Source: Elusimicrobiota bacterium | GTDB lineage: Bacteria > Elusimicrobiota > Elusimicrobia > UBA1565 | Assembly: GCA_016218495.1 (NCBI GenBank) | Contig: JACRDU010000046.1 | Coordinates: 1 to 58,196 of the forward strand | DNA: 58,196 bases | Reading direction: 5' to 3' | In this document: positions 1 through 8,083 of the stretch, piece after piece | Numbering within the stretch: position 1 is the first letter of the stretch | How the letters are laid out: each line of letters opens with the position of its first letter | Made by a program: the position numbers and the translations under genes | Notes under the pieces: model-generated | What the model saw: only the letters and a program-made list of their open reading frames with translations | The model's database searches: none | What the model was told of the DNA's origin: nothing

Positions 1-135
1 AAGGCCCGGAACGTAATCCGCCGGGCCTATGGCTACCGGGACAAGGACTACATGAAGCTCAAGGTCATCCAGGCTTGTACGCCCTGGATGGCTCAGTTCA
101 AGCCGTGGACGGTAGCCCACAGTATCCCGTCATGA
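1..135 (+). mobile_element. ISL3-like transposase, C-terminal 44 residues (5' end outside window)
   Basis: The frame is open from base 1 to a TGA at 133-135. The peptide contains IRRAYGYRDKDYMKLKV followed by an aromatic and proline-rich tail. A basic RRxYGxR segment followed by a hydrophobic helix is what I recall at the C-terminus of ISL3-family DDE transposases. Nothing catalytic lies inside the window, so the family call rests on this tail only. It ends about 10 bases before the promoter of the next gene, so an insertion element may have landed directly upstream of the exported-protein module. I did not find a terminal inverted repeat. Confidence 0.6.
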
Positions 136-145
136 GCCGAAAATC

Positions 146-179
146 TTGATTGGCGCCTCGCGGCGGATTCCTGCTACGA
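146..179 (+). promoter_or_regulatory. Promoter-like element, N22-spacer class, copy A
   Basis: TTGATT (146-151) and CTACGA (174-179) are separated by 22 bases, with the inner block GCGGATTCCTG at 163-173. The same arrangement recurs at 3477-3510, and with more differences at 9380-9413. Seven bases separate the CTACGA box from an ATG at 187. Confidence 0.5.
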
Positions 180-186
180 CCTGGGC

Positions 187-213
187 ATGGGCCGTGCAGC
201 GAGGCGACAATGA
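187..213 (+). CDS. Possible 8-codon leader peptide
   Basis: An ATG lies exactly 7 bases after the CTACGA box, the same distance as the ATG of the large gene at 3518 from its own copy of the element. The reading frame encodes MGRAARRQ and stops with a TGA at 211-213, which overlaps the ATG of the next gene (210-212) as ATGA. If the transcript starts at 187 this would be a leaderless mini-gene translationally coupled to the 702-residue protein. It is too short to judge by coding statistics. Confidence 0.35.
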   Translation: MGRAARRQ

Positions 214-2318
214 GAACCATCCCCCCGAAGACTCCCGTGCGCCGGCCGACGGCGCATCCGGCCTGCGGCGCATGGCGGACCTGGTCGTCGTTCGTCAGGC
301 GGGAATCGTGGTGCATCGTCGCCGGGCTCGCCGTCTTGATGCTGGTGCCGCTCCTCTCCGACCGCGGCCTGCCCGAGGAACTCGCGGCCGGCTCCGGGAG
401 GCCTTCAGGAAGCCTCCTCACGGAGCTCTTCCTCCCGGAGCCGGGGGTGGACGGCATGTCTCCCGGCGGGCCCATGGACGGGGGCTTCGCGGAGCAGAAG
501 AACCGAGACCCGTTGGCATTGATCCGCGGCCCGCAGCGGGGGAAGGAGGCTCCCTCCGCTGGAAGCGCACCGGGCCGCCAGAAACGTCAGGACGACTGGG
601 GCTCGGCCATCAAGGAAGCTGTGCGGGCAGCCGCCCCATCGGCGGCCCGGAAAGCCGGCCTGCCGCGGCCGAGCCGGAAGCTGGCCGGGGCATTGCGCGG
701 CCTGATGGAGAGGGCCGCCGGAGGCGCGGCCCGCGGAGCCCCGCTGGAACTTCCGCGGCTGGCGGCCCCTTCCAGCCAGGGCCTCTTCAGCGCTCTGCGT
801 CCCCGCGACTCCCTGCCTGCGAGCCGGGAAGCGTCCATCCGGGGCGTTGCGACCCGCGGCGGCGGACCGACGCAGTTGGCCATGCTCTCACCGTTCCCGG
901 GGCGGGGCACCGGCCAGGCCGGCGCGGAGCCGCTGCGCGATGCGATTGCGGCTTCGGGATTCTCCGCGGCGCAGGGCGGCGCGGCGGGAGGTCCGGGGGC
1001 GGCGGAGGCGGGGAGGTTCCCGTCCCCTTCGGGAATCAAGGACGCTCGGACGGCCTCCGAGTCTTTGGCTTACCTCAGAGCCAAGACCGAGATGGAGAAA
1101 GAACTCGACCTGAAATACGCGAAGCGCCGCTACAACGAGCTCGAGCGCGGGCAGATGCTCGACAAGGTCAAGGCGGAGGGTGCCGCCAAGATGGCGGAGA
1201 CCGTCGTCGGAAAGGCCCTCGACGGGCTCTTCGGCCTGGCACAGAACGGCAAGAAGGGGGCGGGGACGCAGGAGGAGGCGCAGCCCGAGGCGGCCGAGGC
1301 GCCGGTGGAGGGCGCTCCGGGCGGCGGCACGGCGGCCACGGCTGTGGGCGCCAATGCGCTGGCAGAAGAGGAGCGCCGGAGGCTCGAGGCGACCCTCGCA
1401 CCCCTGGGCCGGGCGGGAAGCAGGATCGGCGGCACGGCCGAACAGCTCCTGGCCGGCGGGGATACCTTCCTCGCCCCCAAGCTCTCTCCTGCGTTGGCGA
1501 GCTCGGGCGGCAAGCTCGCATCGGCTTCCAGCGCGCTCAAGTCGGCGGACGCCGCTCTGGCCCGGACGAACCGGTCGCTGGCCGACGCGAACGCCGGGCT
1601 GGAGCAGGCCAACATGGAGACGGCCCGGCAAGAGGAGGCGCTCCGGAAGTACGTCTCCGCCGCCGGGCAACGCATCGCCGCGTGGGATATCGAGGGGTTC
1701 TCCCCCGGCGTGCCGGTCGGAGGCGGGCTCGGCGGCGCAGCAGACGCCTCGCGCGCCTTGGGCGCCGCCGAGCGCGGCGTCAGGGCCGCCGGAGAGCAGC
1801 TTGCGGCGGCCGACCAGGCCGCGGCGGCCTCCCCGCGGGACCTCCGGCCCGAGACGTCGAGCCTGCGGCGCGCCATCGAAGACCCGGCGGCGCTTTCACA
1901 GCGGCGCAATTACGGCGCGCTGGCCCGGACGCCCAAGGAGCTGGAGTCGGCCGGCGCCGCGCTCGAGCGGAGCAAGGCCGCCTTCCGCGCCGCGCTGGAG
2001 CGGGCGGCCCAGGCCAAAGAGAAGACCGAGGAATCGAAGGAGGCTGCGGCCGCGGCGGACGCCGCCGCGCTGAAGCTGCGTTCGGAGCTGCGGTCTTTCG
2101 ACGGGGAGCTCGAAAAGGGAGCCGAACAGCTGCAGGACCTGGCAAACCGCTACGCGCAGGTCCGCAACAGGCCCGAGGCCTCGGCAGTCCAGCAGGCGTT
2201 CGAGTCGCTCAAATCCGGGCTGGGGGGAAGCCTGGATGCCGAGGCGGGGAAGGTCCCCGCTATCCGGCAGAAGCTCCGCGACGCCAGGCGCCGCCTGGGC
2301 GCGTCATCGGGAGGCTGA
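210..2318 (+). CDS. Membrane-anchored alanine-rich coiled-coil protein, unknown function
   Basis: This is a 702-residue protein that I do not recognise. The ATG at 210 has GAGG six bases upstream. A basic N-terminus is followed by one hydrophobic segment at about residues 35-50 (CIVAGLAVLMLVPLL), which could be a signal anchor. The rest is rich in Ala, Gly, Glu and Arg. Roughly residues 300-380 and 410-700 look like long heptad-type helices, ending in repeated Ala/Glu/Lys stretches typical of a rod or scaffold. There are no enzyme motifs. The stop is 4 bases before the next gene, so the two are probably co-transcribed. The upstream promoter-like element is shared with the gene at 3518, which suggests joint regulation of the exported-protein module. 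Confidence 0.75.
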   Translation: MRTIPPKTPVRRPTAHPACGAWRTWSSFVRRESWCIVAGLAVLMLVPLLSDRGLPEELAAGSGRPSGSLLTELFLPEPGVDGMSPGGPMDGGFAEQKNRDPLALIRGPQRGKEAPSAGSAPGRQKRQDDWGSAIKEAVRAAAPSAARKAGLPRPSRKLAGALRGLMERAAGGAARGAPLELPRLAAPSSQGLFSALRPRDSLPASREASIRGVATRGGGPTQLAMLSPFPGRGTGQAGAEPLRDAIAASGFSAAQGGAAGGPGAAEAGRFPSPSGIKDARTASESLAYLRAKTEMEKELDLKYAKRRYNELERGQMLDKVKAEGAAKMAETVVGKALDGLFGLAQNGKKGAGTQEEAQPEAAEAPVEGAPGGGTAATAVGANALAEEERRRLEATLAPLGRAGSRIGGTAEQLLAGGDTFLAPKLSPALASSGGKLASASSALKSADAALARTNRSLADANAGLEQANMETARQEEALRKYVSAAGQRIAAWDIEGFSPGVPVGGGLGGAADASRALGAAERGVRAAGEQLAAADQAAAASPRDLRPETSSLRRAIEDPAALSQRRNYGALARTPKELESAGAALERSKAAFRAALERAAQAKEKTEESKEAAAAADAAALKLRSELRSFDGELEKGAEQLQDLANRYAQVRNRPEASAVQQAFESLKSGLGGSLDAEAGKVPAIRQKLRDARRRLGASSGG

Positions 2319-2322
2319 ACCC

Positions 2323-3441
2323 ATGGACTCCTTCCACGACTTCGTCCTGCTCCTCTTCCTCGTCGCCGCGGCCCGGGCCCAGCAGGGTTCCGAGGCCGCC
2401 TGCGCGGCGCCGCGCTATGAGAAGGAGGCGGCGGCCGCCGTGGCCCAGGCGGACCGCCTCGAACCTTCGGCGGCGAGCTCAGCCCTCGAACGCCTGAGCT
2501 CGGCAGGGGGCACGGAGGGGCTCCAGGGGCACCCTGTGATGGGTGCCTTGCTGGCGGTGCGCGGCAAGGGCATCCCGCTCCGGCGGGCCGTCTACTGCGC
2601 GGCCCGGGGCGGGCATTGGATCGGCGTGGAGTCCGCCGACGGGAGGTACTTCCGTCTGCCTATCGGGGACGATTCCACGGTGGACATGTCCCGCCTCGAA
2701 GAAGCGCGCAGGCCCGCCCCGCGGCGGGCCGAGCTCATCCAAGCCGGCGCCGCCTCGCTCGCCGTCTATATGGCCTCTCCCGCCGCCCTGGCTTCGGGAG
2801 ACCCCGTCAGCCTCGTCGGGACGGCCGCGCTCAGGGATGCCCTGGCGGAAGCCCCGGGGCCGTCCTTGCCGGCCGCGGCGTTCGAAGACTACTGCGCCCA
2901 GGCGGGCTGCCGCAGCCGCAAGGCCCGCGCGAGCATCGACACCGACGGTTGGGTGGCGGACCCGGCGCTCCGGGCCTTGGTGCGGAGCCGGGGCTTCGAC
3001 CGCCACCACCGCGACGATACCCACCTGTCCTACGCCGGGGCCAGCCCCAAGGACCCGGCCCGCTACCTCGATGCCACGCGTGTGCCGTATGTGGTCCGGC
3101 ATCGCGACAGCCCCTGGCGGCTGGGAGACATCGTGGTGGTCGAGCACGGGGGGCGGCGCGTTGCGGCCGTGGTGGGGGATTCCGGGAACCGCCGCCGCAT
3201 CAATGAAATCTCCTACGCCGCCGCGCAACGGCTGGACATCGACGCGCACGGCAACCTGGGAGGGACCGAGTCGCCGGTCAAGGTCACTCACCTGGCCGGC
3301 CTCGTCCTTGAGCGCCCCGCCGACGAAGCGCAGCTCCTGTCCGCCTTGGAGCGGGTCCAGTCCTGGCTGGACGGCGGCGCGCAGCGGAGCCAGGGGCTGG
3401 TTCACGGAGGTCTTAAGGGAGGAACGGGGGCACGGAAATGA
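2323..3441 (+). CDS. Secreted GH75 chitosanase-like protein
   Basis: The protein has 372 residues and a signal peptide (MDSFHDFVLLLFLVAAARAQ). I chose the ATG at 2323 because this signal begins there and it lies 4 bases after the preceding stop. The C-terminal half resembles the GH75 chitosanase fold: an IDTDGW segment near residue 205, a PYVVRHR strand, then GDIVVVEHGG and VVGDSGNRRRINEIS. In GH75 the catalytic Asp and Glu lie nine residues apart in a GDxG...E block. Here D286 and E295 keep that spacing exactly. The N-terminal 200 residues are not recognised. The expected activity is hydrolysis of a glucosamine polymer outside the cytoplasm, but substrate is an inference. Other members of the same fold are possible. 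Confidence 0.6.
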   Translation: MDSFHDFVLLLFLVAAARAQQGSEAACAAPRYEKEAAAAVAQADRLEPSAASSALERLSSAGGTEGLQGHPVMGALLAVRGKGIPLRRAVYCAARGGHWIGVESADGRYFRLPIGDDSTVDMSRLEEARRPAPRRAELIQAGAASLAVYMASPAALASGDPVSLVGTAALRDALAEAPGPSLPAAAFEDYCAQAGCRSRKARASIDTDGWVADPALRALVRSRGFDRHHRDDTHLSYAGASPKDPARYLDATRVPYVVRHRDSPWRLGDIVVVEHGGRRVAAVVGDSGNRRRINEISYAAAQRLDIDAHGNLGGTESPVKVTHLAGLVLERPADEAQLLSALERVQSWLDGGAQRSQGLVHGGLKGGTGARK

Positions 3442-3476
3442 CGAGGGAAAATAGAGGTAATCCTCCTAAAGAACTC

Positions 3477-3510
3477 TTGAATGGAACCGCTATGCGGATT
3501 CCTGTTATGA
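3477..3510 (+). promoter_or_regulatory. Promoter-like element, N22-spacer class, copy B
   Basis: TTGAAT (3477-3482), 22 bases, TTATGA (3505-3510), with GCGGATTCCTG at 3494-3504. TTATGA ends 7 bases before the ATG at 3518, so a transcript starting at the usual distance would begin at or next to the start codon. Confidence 0.55.
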
Positions 3511-3517
3511 GCCTGGT

Positions 3518-6500
3518 ATGACCAAGAACATCCGCCGAACCCTGTGTGCAGCCGCCGCGGCCCTGTCCATGACGGCCGCTGTCGGGGCGCAGGAGGACGC
3601 CCGTCAGGACGAGGAGGACCGGGCTCTGCTCGCGGCGTTCAAGCGGGATTGTGCGCCGGGTCCCGATTCCCTCACCCCCGCAGCCACGGCCGAGGCGCCC
3701 GCCGGGGTGGCCGGGAAAGACTGCGGCCAGCTCAAGCTGGACGCCCATGAGGCGGTTCGGCGCAGGCTCACCGCGGTCTACGCGACCGGCGACGCGGAGG
3801 CGTTCCGGGAGGCGGTGGAAGAGCTCGCAGGCCTCCTGGACGCCGAGGAGCGCGTCCGACTCGAACTGGCCCTGTCCCGTCCGCGCCGCCCGGCGGCCAA
3901 GACCGGTGCGCAATCCCTCCCCGCCGAGCGGGAGTGGGACGCCGCGGGGCTCCAGGACGCCGTCGCCGAACCCGGTCTGGGCGGTTTGGGGCGCATGTTC
4001 GATAACGCCGGAGCAGGTCGGACACCTTTCGTCTTGATAGGCGGAATGGAGGCGGGCCCCGAGGACCCGAAAGCTCCGCCGACCCCGCAGGCGGAGGCGG
4101 GAAAGGAGCGGAAGACGAGCGCGCTGGCCCGCTTCTCCTCCGCCAAGGATATCCCGTGGGACGACATCGTAGGCCTCAGCCCTGAGAAAGCGTCGGCTTA
4201 TCGCCGGCTCATGGGAGACCTCTCCGGCCTCAACCCCGGCTTCGGCGACGCATTGGCGAAGGACCGGGTCGGACTCGTGCAGGTCAAGGATGGGCAACTG
4301 ACCGTCGCCTTGAACACCGCCAAGGACGGCGGCTATGACCCGGTGCAGGTGGTGGCCGACCGCGTCGGCGAAGGGCCCAAGGCGCATACCCGGGCCTTCC
4401 TCGTCACCAAGTCCTCGAAATTCATGCTCGACTTCGACGCGGCCGGGGGAGCCGCCACGATGCGGCGCTTCGATGCGGACAGGTCCGCGTCCGAGGGGGT
4501 CAACATCTACCTCCCTTATCGCACCCTGCGGCGCGAGGCGAACGGGTGGCGCGCGGCGGCGTCCGAAGGCGCCCCGGTCGAAGGGGAGAAGACCAACGGC
4601 GGGTTGGCCGCGGACTCGGCGAAGTCGGCGGGGTGGTCGGCGCTCTCCGCCATCGGGACGGCCGGGAAAGTCATCTTCGCTCCGGCGCAGAGCGCGGTCT
4701 CAGGCCTGCAGTCCTTGGGCATGAACTGCGTCAAAGCCGCCTATGCGGCGAGCGACCCGGACAGCTTGAAGACCGCCTGGTGGGAGTTCCAGCAGAACTA
4801 TACGGCCCGGCAGGCCGCCTTGGTCGACATGTTCTCGAACCAGGGGGTGAGCACTCCCGAGGGGGCGCAGCGCGCTTATGAAGCCACGATGTCGCGCCTC
4901 TCCGCGCCGGCGCGGGGCGAGATGGCGCGGTTCCTGGACGCCAAGGTCCGCAAGCAGCGCGAAGAAGACCCGGAAGGGATGCTGTGGCGGAGCACGCCCG
5001 TCACTGAGCAGGAACGCGCCCGCTTCGCCGCGGAATTCTTCGGCGGGCAGCGCCTGCCGGCCCAGGATTTCAAGATCGGGCAGGAATACCTGGAAAATGG
5101 CGACAAGGCTCGGGGTGCCGCCTTCTACGCGTTGGGACTCGGCGATTCCGTCGGGCGGATGGTCTTGGAGGGGGGCGGCGCCCACAAATACCTCGCCTGG
5201 CTGAGGCCCCGCGTGTTGTCGGCTGCGGGCGCGATCACCGCGCAGGAGGCGGAGACGACGACGCAGGTCCTCAACGGCATGAGGGCCGGCCGCGCCGTCT
5301 TCCCTCTCCCCGCCCTCCAGGCCGCGCAGCTCGAGAAGGGCGTGAGGGTCATCAACCGCGCCAATGCCGTGGAGTCGGCGGCGATGATGGCGCCCGTAGC
5401 CGCAGGCGCCGTCCAGAGCGGGCTGACCATGGCGGAGGGGCTGCGCGACGACGACTCCCGCAAGACCTGGAACGGGGTCAACGGCCTGGCCGAGCATGCG
5501 GCCGGCCTCGTGGGCTTGCGCGGCGCGTTGGAATACTACCTCCCCAAGGTTCCCAAGGGCGCTTCGGCGCCGGCCGTGCCTCCTCCCGGGATCGCCGCCA
5601 GCCTGCTCGGCCGCCTGCGCGGGGCCTGGGAGCCCGAAGGCCGCGGCAGCGAGGCGAAGGCGGAAATGGCGAGGGAGCCTGCCCCGGCGCCTGCAGCCAA
5701 GGCTGGGCCGCTCGAACCTACGCCCTCCGCGAAGGCTTTGTCCCGGTTCCGCAGGGGAGAGGCGCTCTCGGAGCAGGAGCCTTCCCTGGTCCTTGGCGAG
5801 CTGGAGCGCTGGGTGGGACTGGCGGAGAAGTGGGGGGCGCCGGAGGACGTCCAAAGGGCTGAGGCGGAGCTCTCCGAAGCAAGGCGCGCCCTCGGCATGG
5901 ATGCGGAGGCGCAATCCCAGGCATCGTCCGGGGGCGTGGGCGCCGCCGAGGCATCGGCCGTCGACCCGGCGATAGCGGCGCACCGCGCGGCGCGGGAGAG
6001 GGCGATGGTCTCCATCCTGCCGGCGAGCCTTTCGGCCTTCGTCGAGCAGCCGCATGTCGGCGAGGCCATCGATTCCGCGCTTGCCCGGGACCACTCCAGT
6101 TCCATGAACCCCGCCGTCCAATCGAGGCTCCTCGCCGGCGAGAAGCCCAGCCGGATCCTGCTCGAGATGCTCGAGGAGACCTTGCGCATCGAGGCCATGC
6201 GAAAAGATGACGCGGGAGACGCCGGCCGGATCATGCGCTTCCAGGAGATGGGGGCCGGGCGGCTGGCGCAGCATTCCCCGAGGAACGGGGAGATCACGCA
6301 CAATTCGCGCTACTCCCTCGAACCCACCGTCGACCACCTGCCGGGCACGCTCCACGAATTCATCCATCGCCTCGGATTCGGCGAATTGCGGGCCCACGCG
6401 CTCGAGACGATCCTCTTCGGCGACGTCCAGGCGAGGCTCAAGACGGCGGGCCTCGCCGCCCCCGGGGCAGTGCTCCAGCGGCACGGCCGGAAGCTCGAGG

Positions 6501-8083
6501 CGGCCTTCAGCGGTGCCGAAGACCTCGCCAGGATGCGCCACCTCGTCGATGTCGGCTACAGCGAGGAGGCGCTGCTGCGCCATCCCGAAGACCGTTTGGG
6601 CTACCTCAACCTCAAACTCAATGACGAGGGCGTCCTTCCCAAGGCGCTCATGTCCCGGTTCCTGGACGAGTCGTTGGCGGTGCTCATGCATCAGCGCGGA
6701 CGGCTGGCCGGCGAACCCGCTTTGGCGAAGAAGACGGCGGCCATCCAAGCGCAGATCCGGGCGCTGACAAAGGAGATGGGCCTCCGGCCCGAGCCCCCCA
6801 CGCCCGCGGCGCTGCGCCGGTATAGGGAGTTCCAGGAGCGCTTCGCCAAAGGCTCCGATGAGACCATGACGCCGGAACTCGGCAACACCATGCGCTGGCA
6901 GCAGAGGAACCCGGGCTTCCAGGGCGACGAGGCAGCCCTATCCCCGTCGGCCGTCAAGCGTTCCATCGGGAGCCTCGTGCAGGAATTCTTCGCCTTGCGG
7001 GCGAAGGGCGGCGGAGGCAAGGTCGACCCAGCCGTCCCTCTATCCCATCTCGAGGAGATCGGGCCGCTGCCCGCATCTTTGCCGGAGCGCGGCCGGCGTC
7101 TGGCCGAATTCACGAAGGGGTACCTGGGCCTCGAGGGGGAGGTGGCGGCGCAGGCTCCCGGCACCGACCCGCTTTCGGGAGAGCAGGTGTTCCTGCTGAT
7201 GAAGGGCGGGGCTCCGGCGGCCGTGGCGAAGGTCTACCGCTCCGAGCGCGCCGCCACCGCCATCGTCAACGAGCTGGGAGCGGCGGAGGCCCTCGGGCGG
7301 CTCGGGCCTGTCCGCTCCCGCGTGGTCGAGACGCGCGGCGCCTTCCTCGCCGGGCCGGGGGAGATGGTCCAGATCATGGAAGCGGCCCCCGGCCGGGACC
7401 TCTACGCCGCGCTTCGGTCCATCGGCCGGGCCAACGGGGCCGACGCCCGCGGCCGGGCCCTGGGGGAGGCGCGCGCCGAGGTCTCGGCGGTCGCGAACGC
7501 CATGGGCGAGGTCCATCGCATCAGCCGCACGGGGGGCGTCTCCCCGGGCGTCGTCGCATGGGATGTGAACTCGGCGCGGGAGATGCTCGGGAAGCTCGAA
7601 GGGCGGATCTCGACGGACCTGCACGCCGAGCTCGGCCGTCGCATCGAGGGGCTCGGGGAGGCCGTCCTTAAGACCGCCGTCCCCGGCGCGGCCACGCACG
7701 GAGACGCGCATCCCGGCAATTTCTTCGTGGGCCCGGCGGGGGTGACGATGATCGACGTCGAAACGGCCATGCACTCCATCGACGTCGCGGGACGCGGGGT
7801 CGGCAACCCGGCGGCTGACGTCGGGCGTTTCGTGGGGGCGATGCGCCTCAACAACGCCTCGAAAGGCCTGCATCTGACGGAGTCGGAGCTCTCGGCGCTG
7901 GAGCGCTCGTTCATCGATGGATATTCGAAGGAGTCGGGGGTCCCGGCCGAGACGCTGGCGGCGGACGTCGATTTCTATCGTCTCCGGCTCGGATTGACCG
8001 CTCTGACCAAGGACGCGGCGAACTCGGAGCACTACGAGGCGGCGCTGCGCTCCATCCTGGCGAAGATGAAAGAGGGGGAATGA
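3518..8083 (+). CDS. Large secreted protein with HExxH motif and C-terminal APH-type kinase-like domain
   Basis: This 1521-residue protein starts with a signal peptide (MTKNIRRTLCAAAAALSMTAAVGA). Residues up to about 850 are unrecognised and mostly helical. Near residue 946 the sequence LHEFIHRLGFGE contains HExxH (H946, E947, H950), the zinc site of gluzincin/metzincin-type peptidases, with several acidic residues downstream as possible third ligands. From about 1200 to 1500 the chain resembles the aminoglycoside-phosphotransferase/choline-kinase fold: a candidate Lys in AAVAKVYRSE, THGDAHPGNFF (D1396 as catalytic base) and MIDVETA (D1413 as metal ligand). A protease-like centre and a kinase-like domain on one exported chain is unusual. 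The stop overlaps the next ATG (ATGA). No substrate can be named. It could be a toxin, a modifier of surface proteins, or an antibiotic-modifying protein. Confidence 0.7.
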   Translation: MTKNIRRTLCAAAAALSMTAAVGAQEDARQDEEDRALLAAFKRDCAPGPDSLTPAATAEAPAGVAGKDCGQLKLDAHEAVRRRLTAVYATGDAEAFREAVEELAGLLDAEERVRLELALSRPRRPAAKTGAQSLPAEREWDAAGLQDAVAEPGLGGLGRMFDNAGAGRTPFVLIGGMEAGPEDPKAPPTPQAEAGKERKTSALARFSSAKDIPWDDIVGLSPEKASAYRRLMGDLSGLNPGFGDALAKDRVGLVQVKDGQLTVALNTAKDGGYDPVQVVADRVGEGPKAHTRAFLVTKSSKFMLDFDAAGGAATMRRFDADRSASEGVNIYLPYRTLRREANGWRAAASEGAPVEGEKTNGGLAADSAKSAGWSALSAIGTAGKVIFAPAQSAVSGLQSLGMNCVKAAYAASDPDSLKTAWWEFQQNYTARQAALVDMFSNQGVSTPEGAQRAYEATMSRLSAPARGEMARFLDAKVRKQREEDPEGMLWRSTPVTEQERARFAAEFFGGQRLPAQDFKIGQEYLENGDKARGAAFYALGLGDSVGRMVLEGGGAHKYLAWLRPRVLSAAGAITAQEAETTTQVLNGMRAGRAVFPLPALQAAQLEKGVRVINRANAVESAAMMAPVAAGAVQSGLTMAEGLRDDDSRKTWNGVNGLAEHAAGLVGLRGALEYYLPKVPKGASAPAVPPPGIAASLLGRLRGAWEPEGRGSEAKAEMAREPAPAPAAKAGPLEPTPSAKALSRFRRGEALSEQEPSLVLGELERWVGLAEKWGAPEDVQRAEAELSEARRALGMDAEAQSQASSGGVGAAEASAVDPAIAAHRAARERAMVSILPASLSAFVEQPHVGEAIDSALARDHSSSMNPAVQSRLLAGEKPSRILLEMLEETLRIEAMRKDDAGDAGRIMRFQEMGAGRLAQHSPRNGEITHNSRYSLEPTVDHLPGTLHEFIHRLGFGELRAHALETILFGDVQARLKTAGLAAPGAVLQRHGRKLEAAFSGAEDLARMRHLVDVGYSEEALLRHPEDRLGYLNLKLNDEGVLPKALMSRFLDESLAVLMHQRGRLAGEPALAKKTAAIQAQIRALTKEMGLRPEPPTPAALRRYREFQERFAKGSDETMTPELGNTMRWQQRNPGFQGDEAALSPSAVKRSIGSLVQEFFALRAKGGGGKVDPAVPLSHLEEIGPLPASLPERGRRLAEFTKGYLGLEGEVAAQAPGTDPLSGEQVFLLMKGGAPAAVAKVYRSERAATAIVNELGAAEALGRLGPVRSRVVETRGAFLAGPGEMVQIMEAAPGRDLYAALRSIGRANGADARGRALGEARAEVSAVANAMGEVHRISRTGGVSPGVVAWDVNSAREMLGKLEGRISTDLHAELGRRIEGLGEAVLKTAVPGAATHGDAHPGNFFVGPAGVTMIDVETAMHSIDVAGRGVGNPAADVGRFVGAMRLNNASKGLHLTESELSALERSFIDGYSKESGVPAETLAADVDFYRLRLGLTALTKDAANSEHYEAALRSILAKMKEGE

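Noticed and set aside
146-179. N22 element as a sigma-54 or ECF promoter
   Set aside because: No TGGCAC-N5-TTGC with correct spacing and no conserved GGAAC...GTC pair across the three copies.
136-209. Terminal inverted repeat of the ISL3-like element
   Set aside because: Only one end of the element is in the window, so no matching repeat can be demonstrated.
1130-1909. Ser/Ala/Arg-rich antisense frame
   Set aside because: It is the complement of the coiled-coil region, with no signal, motif or start context.
146-2497. 783-codon plus-strand frame overlapping the coiled-coil gene in another frame
   Set aside because: The sequence is Arg/Gly-rich noise. The alternative frame has a start with a ribosome-binding site, a hydrophobic anchor and heptad-like helices.
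3455-3470. Small GAGG/CCTC inverted repeat in the 3442-3517 gap
   Set aside because: A 4-bp stem is not meaningful.
4700-6748. Long open frame (682 codons) antisense to the HExxH/kinase gene
   Set aside because: High-GC shadow frame: low-complexity composition, no start context, and the sense frame carries recognisable motifs and a signal peptide.
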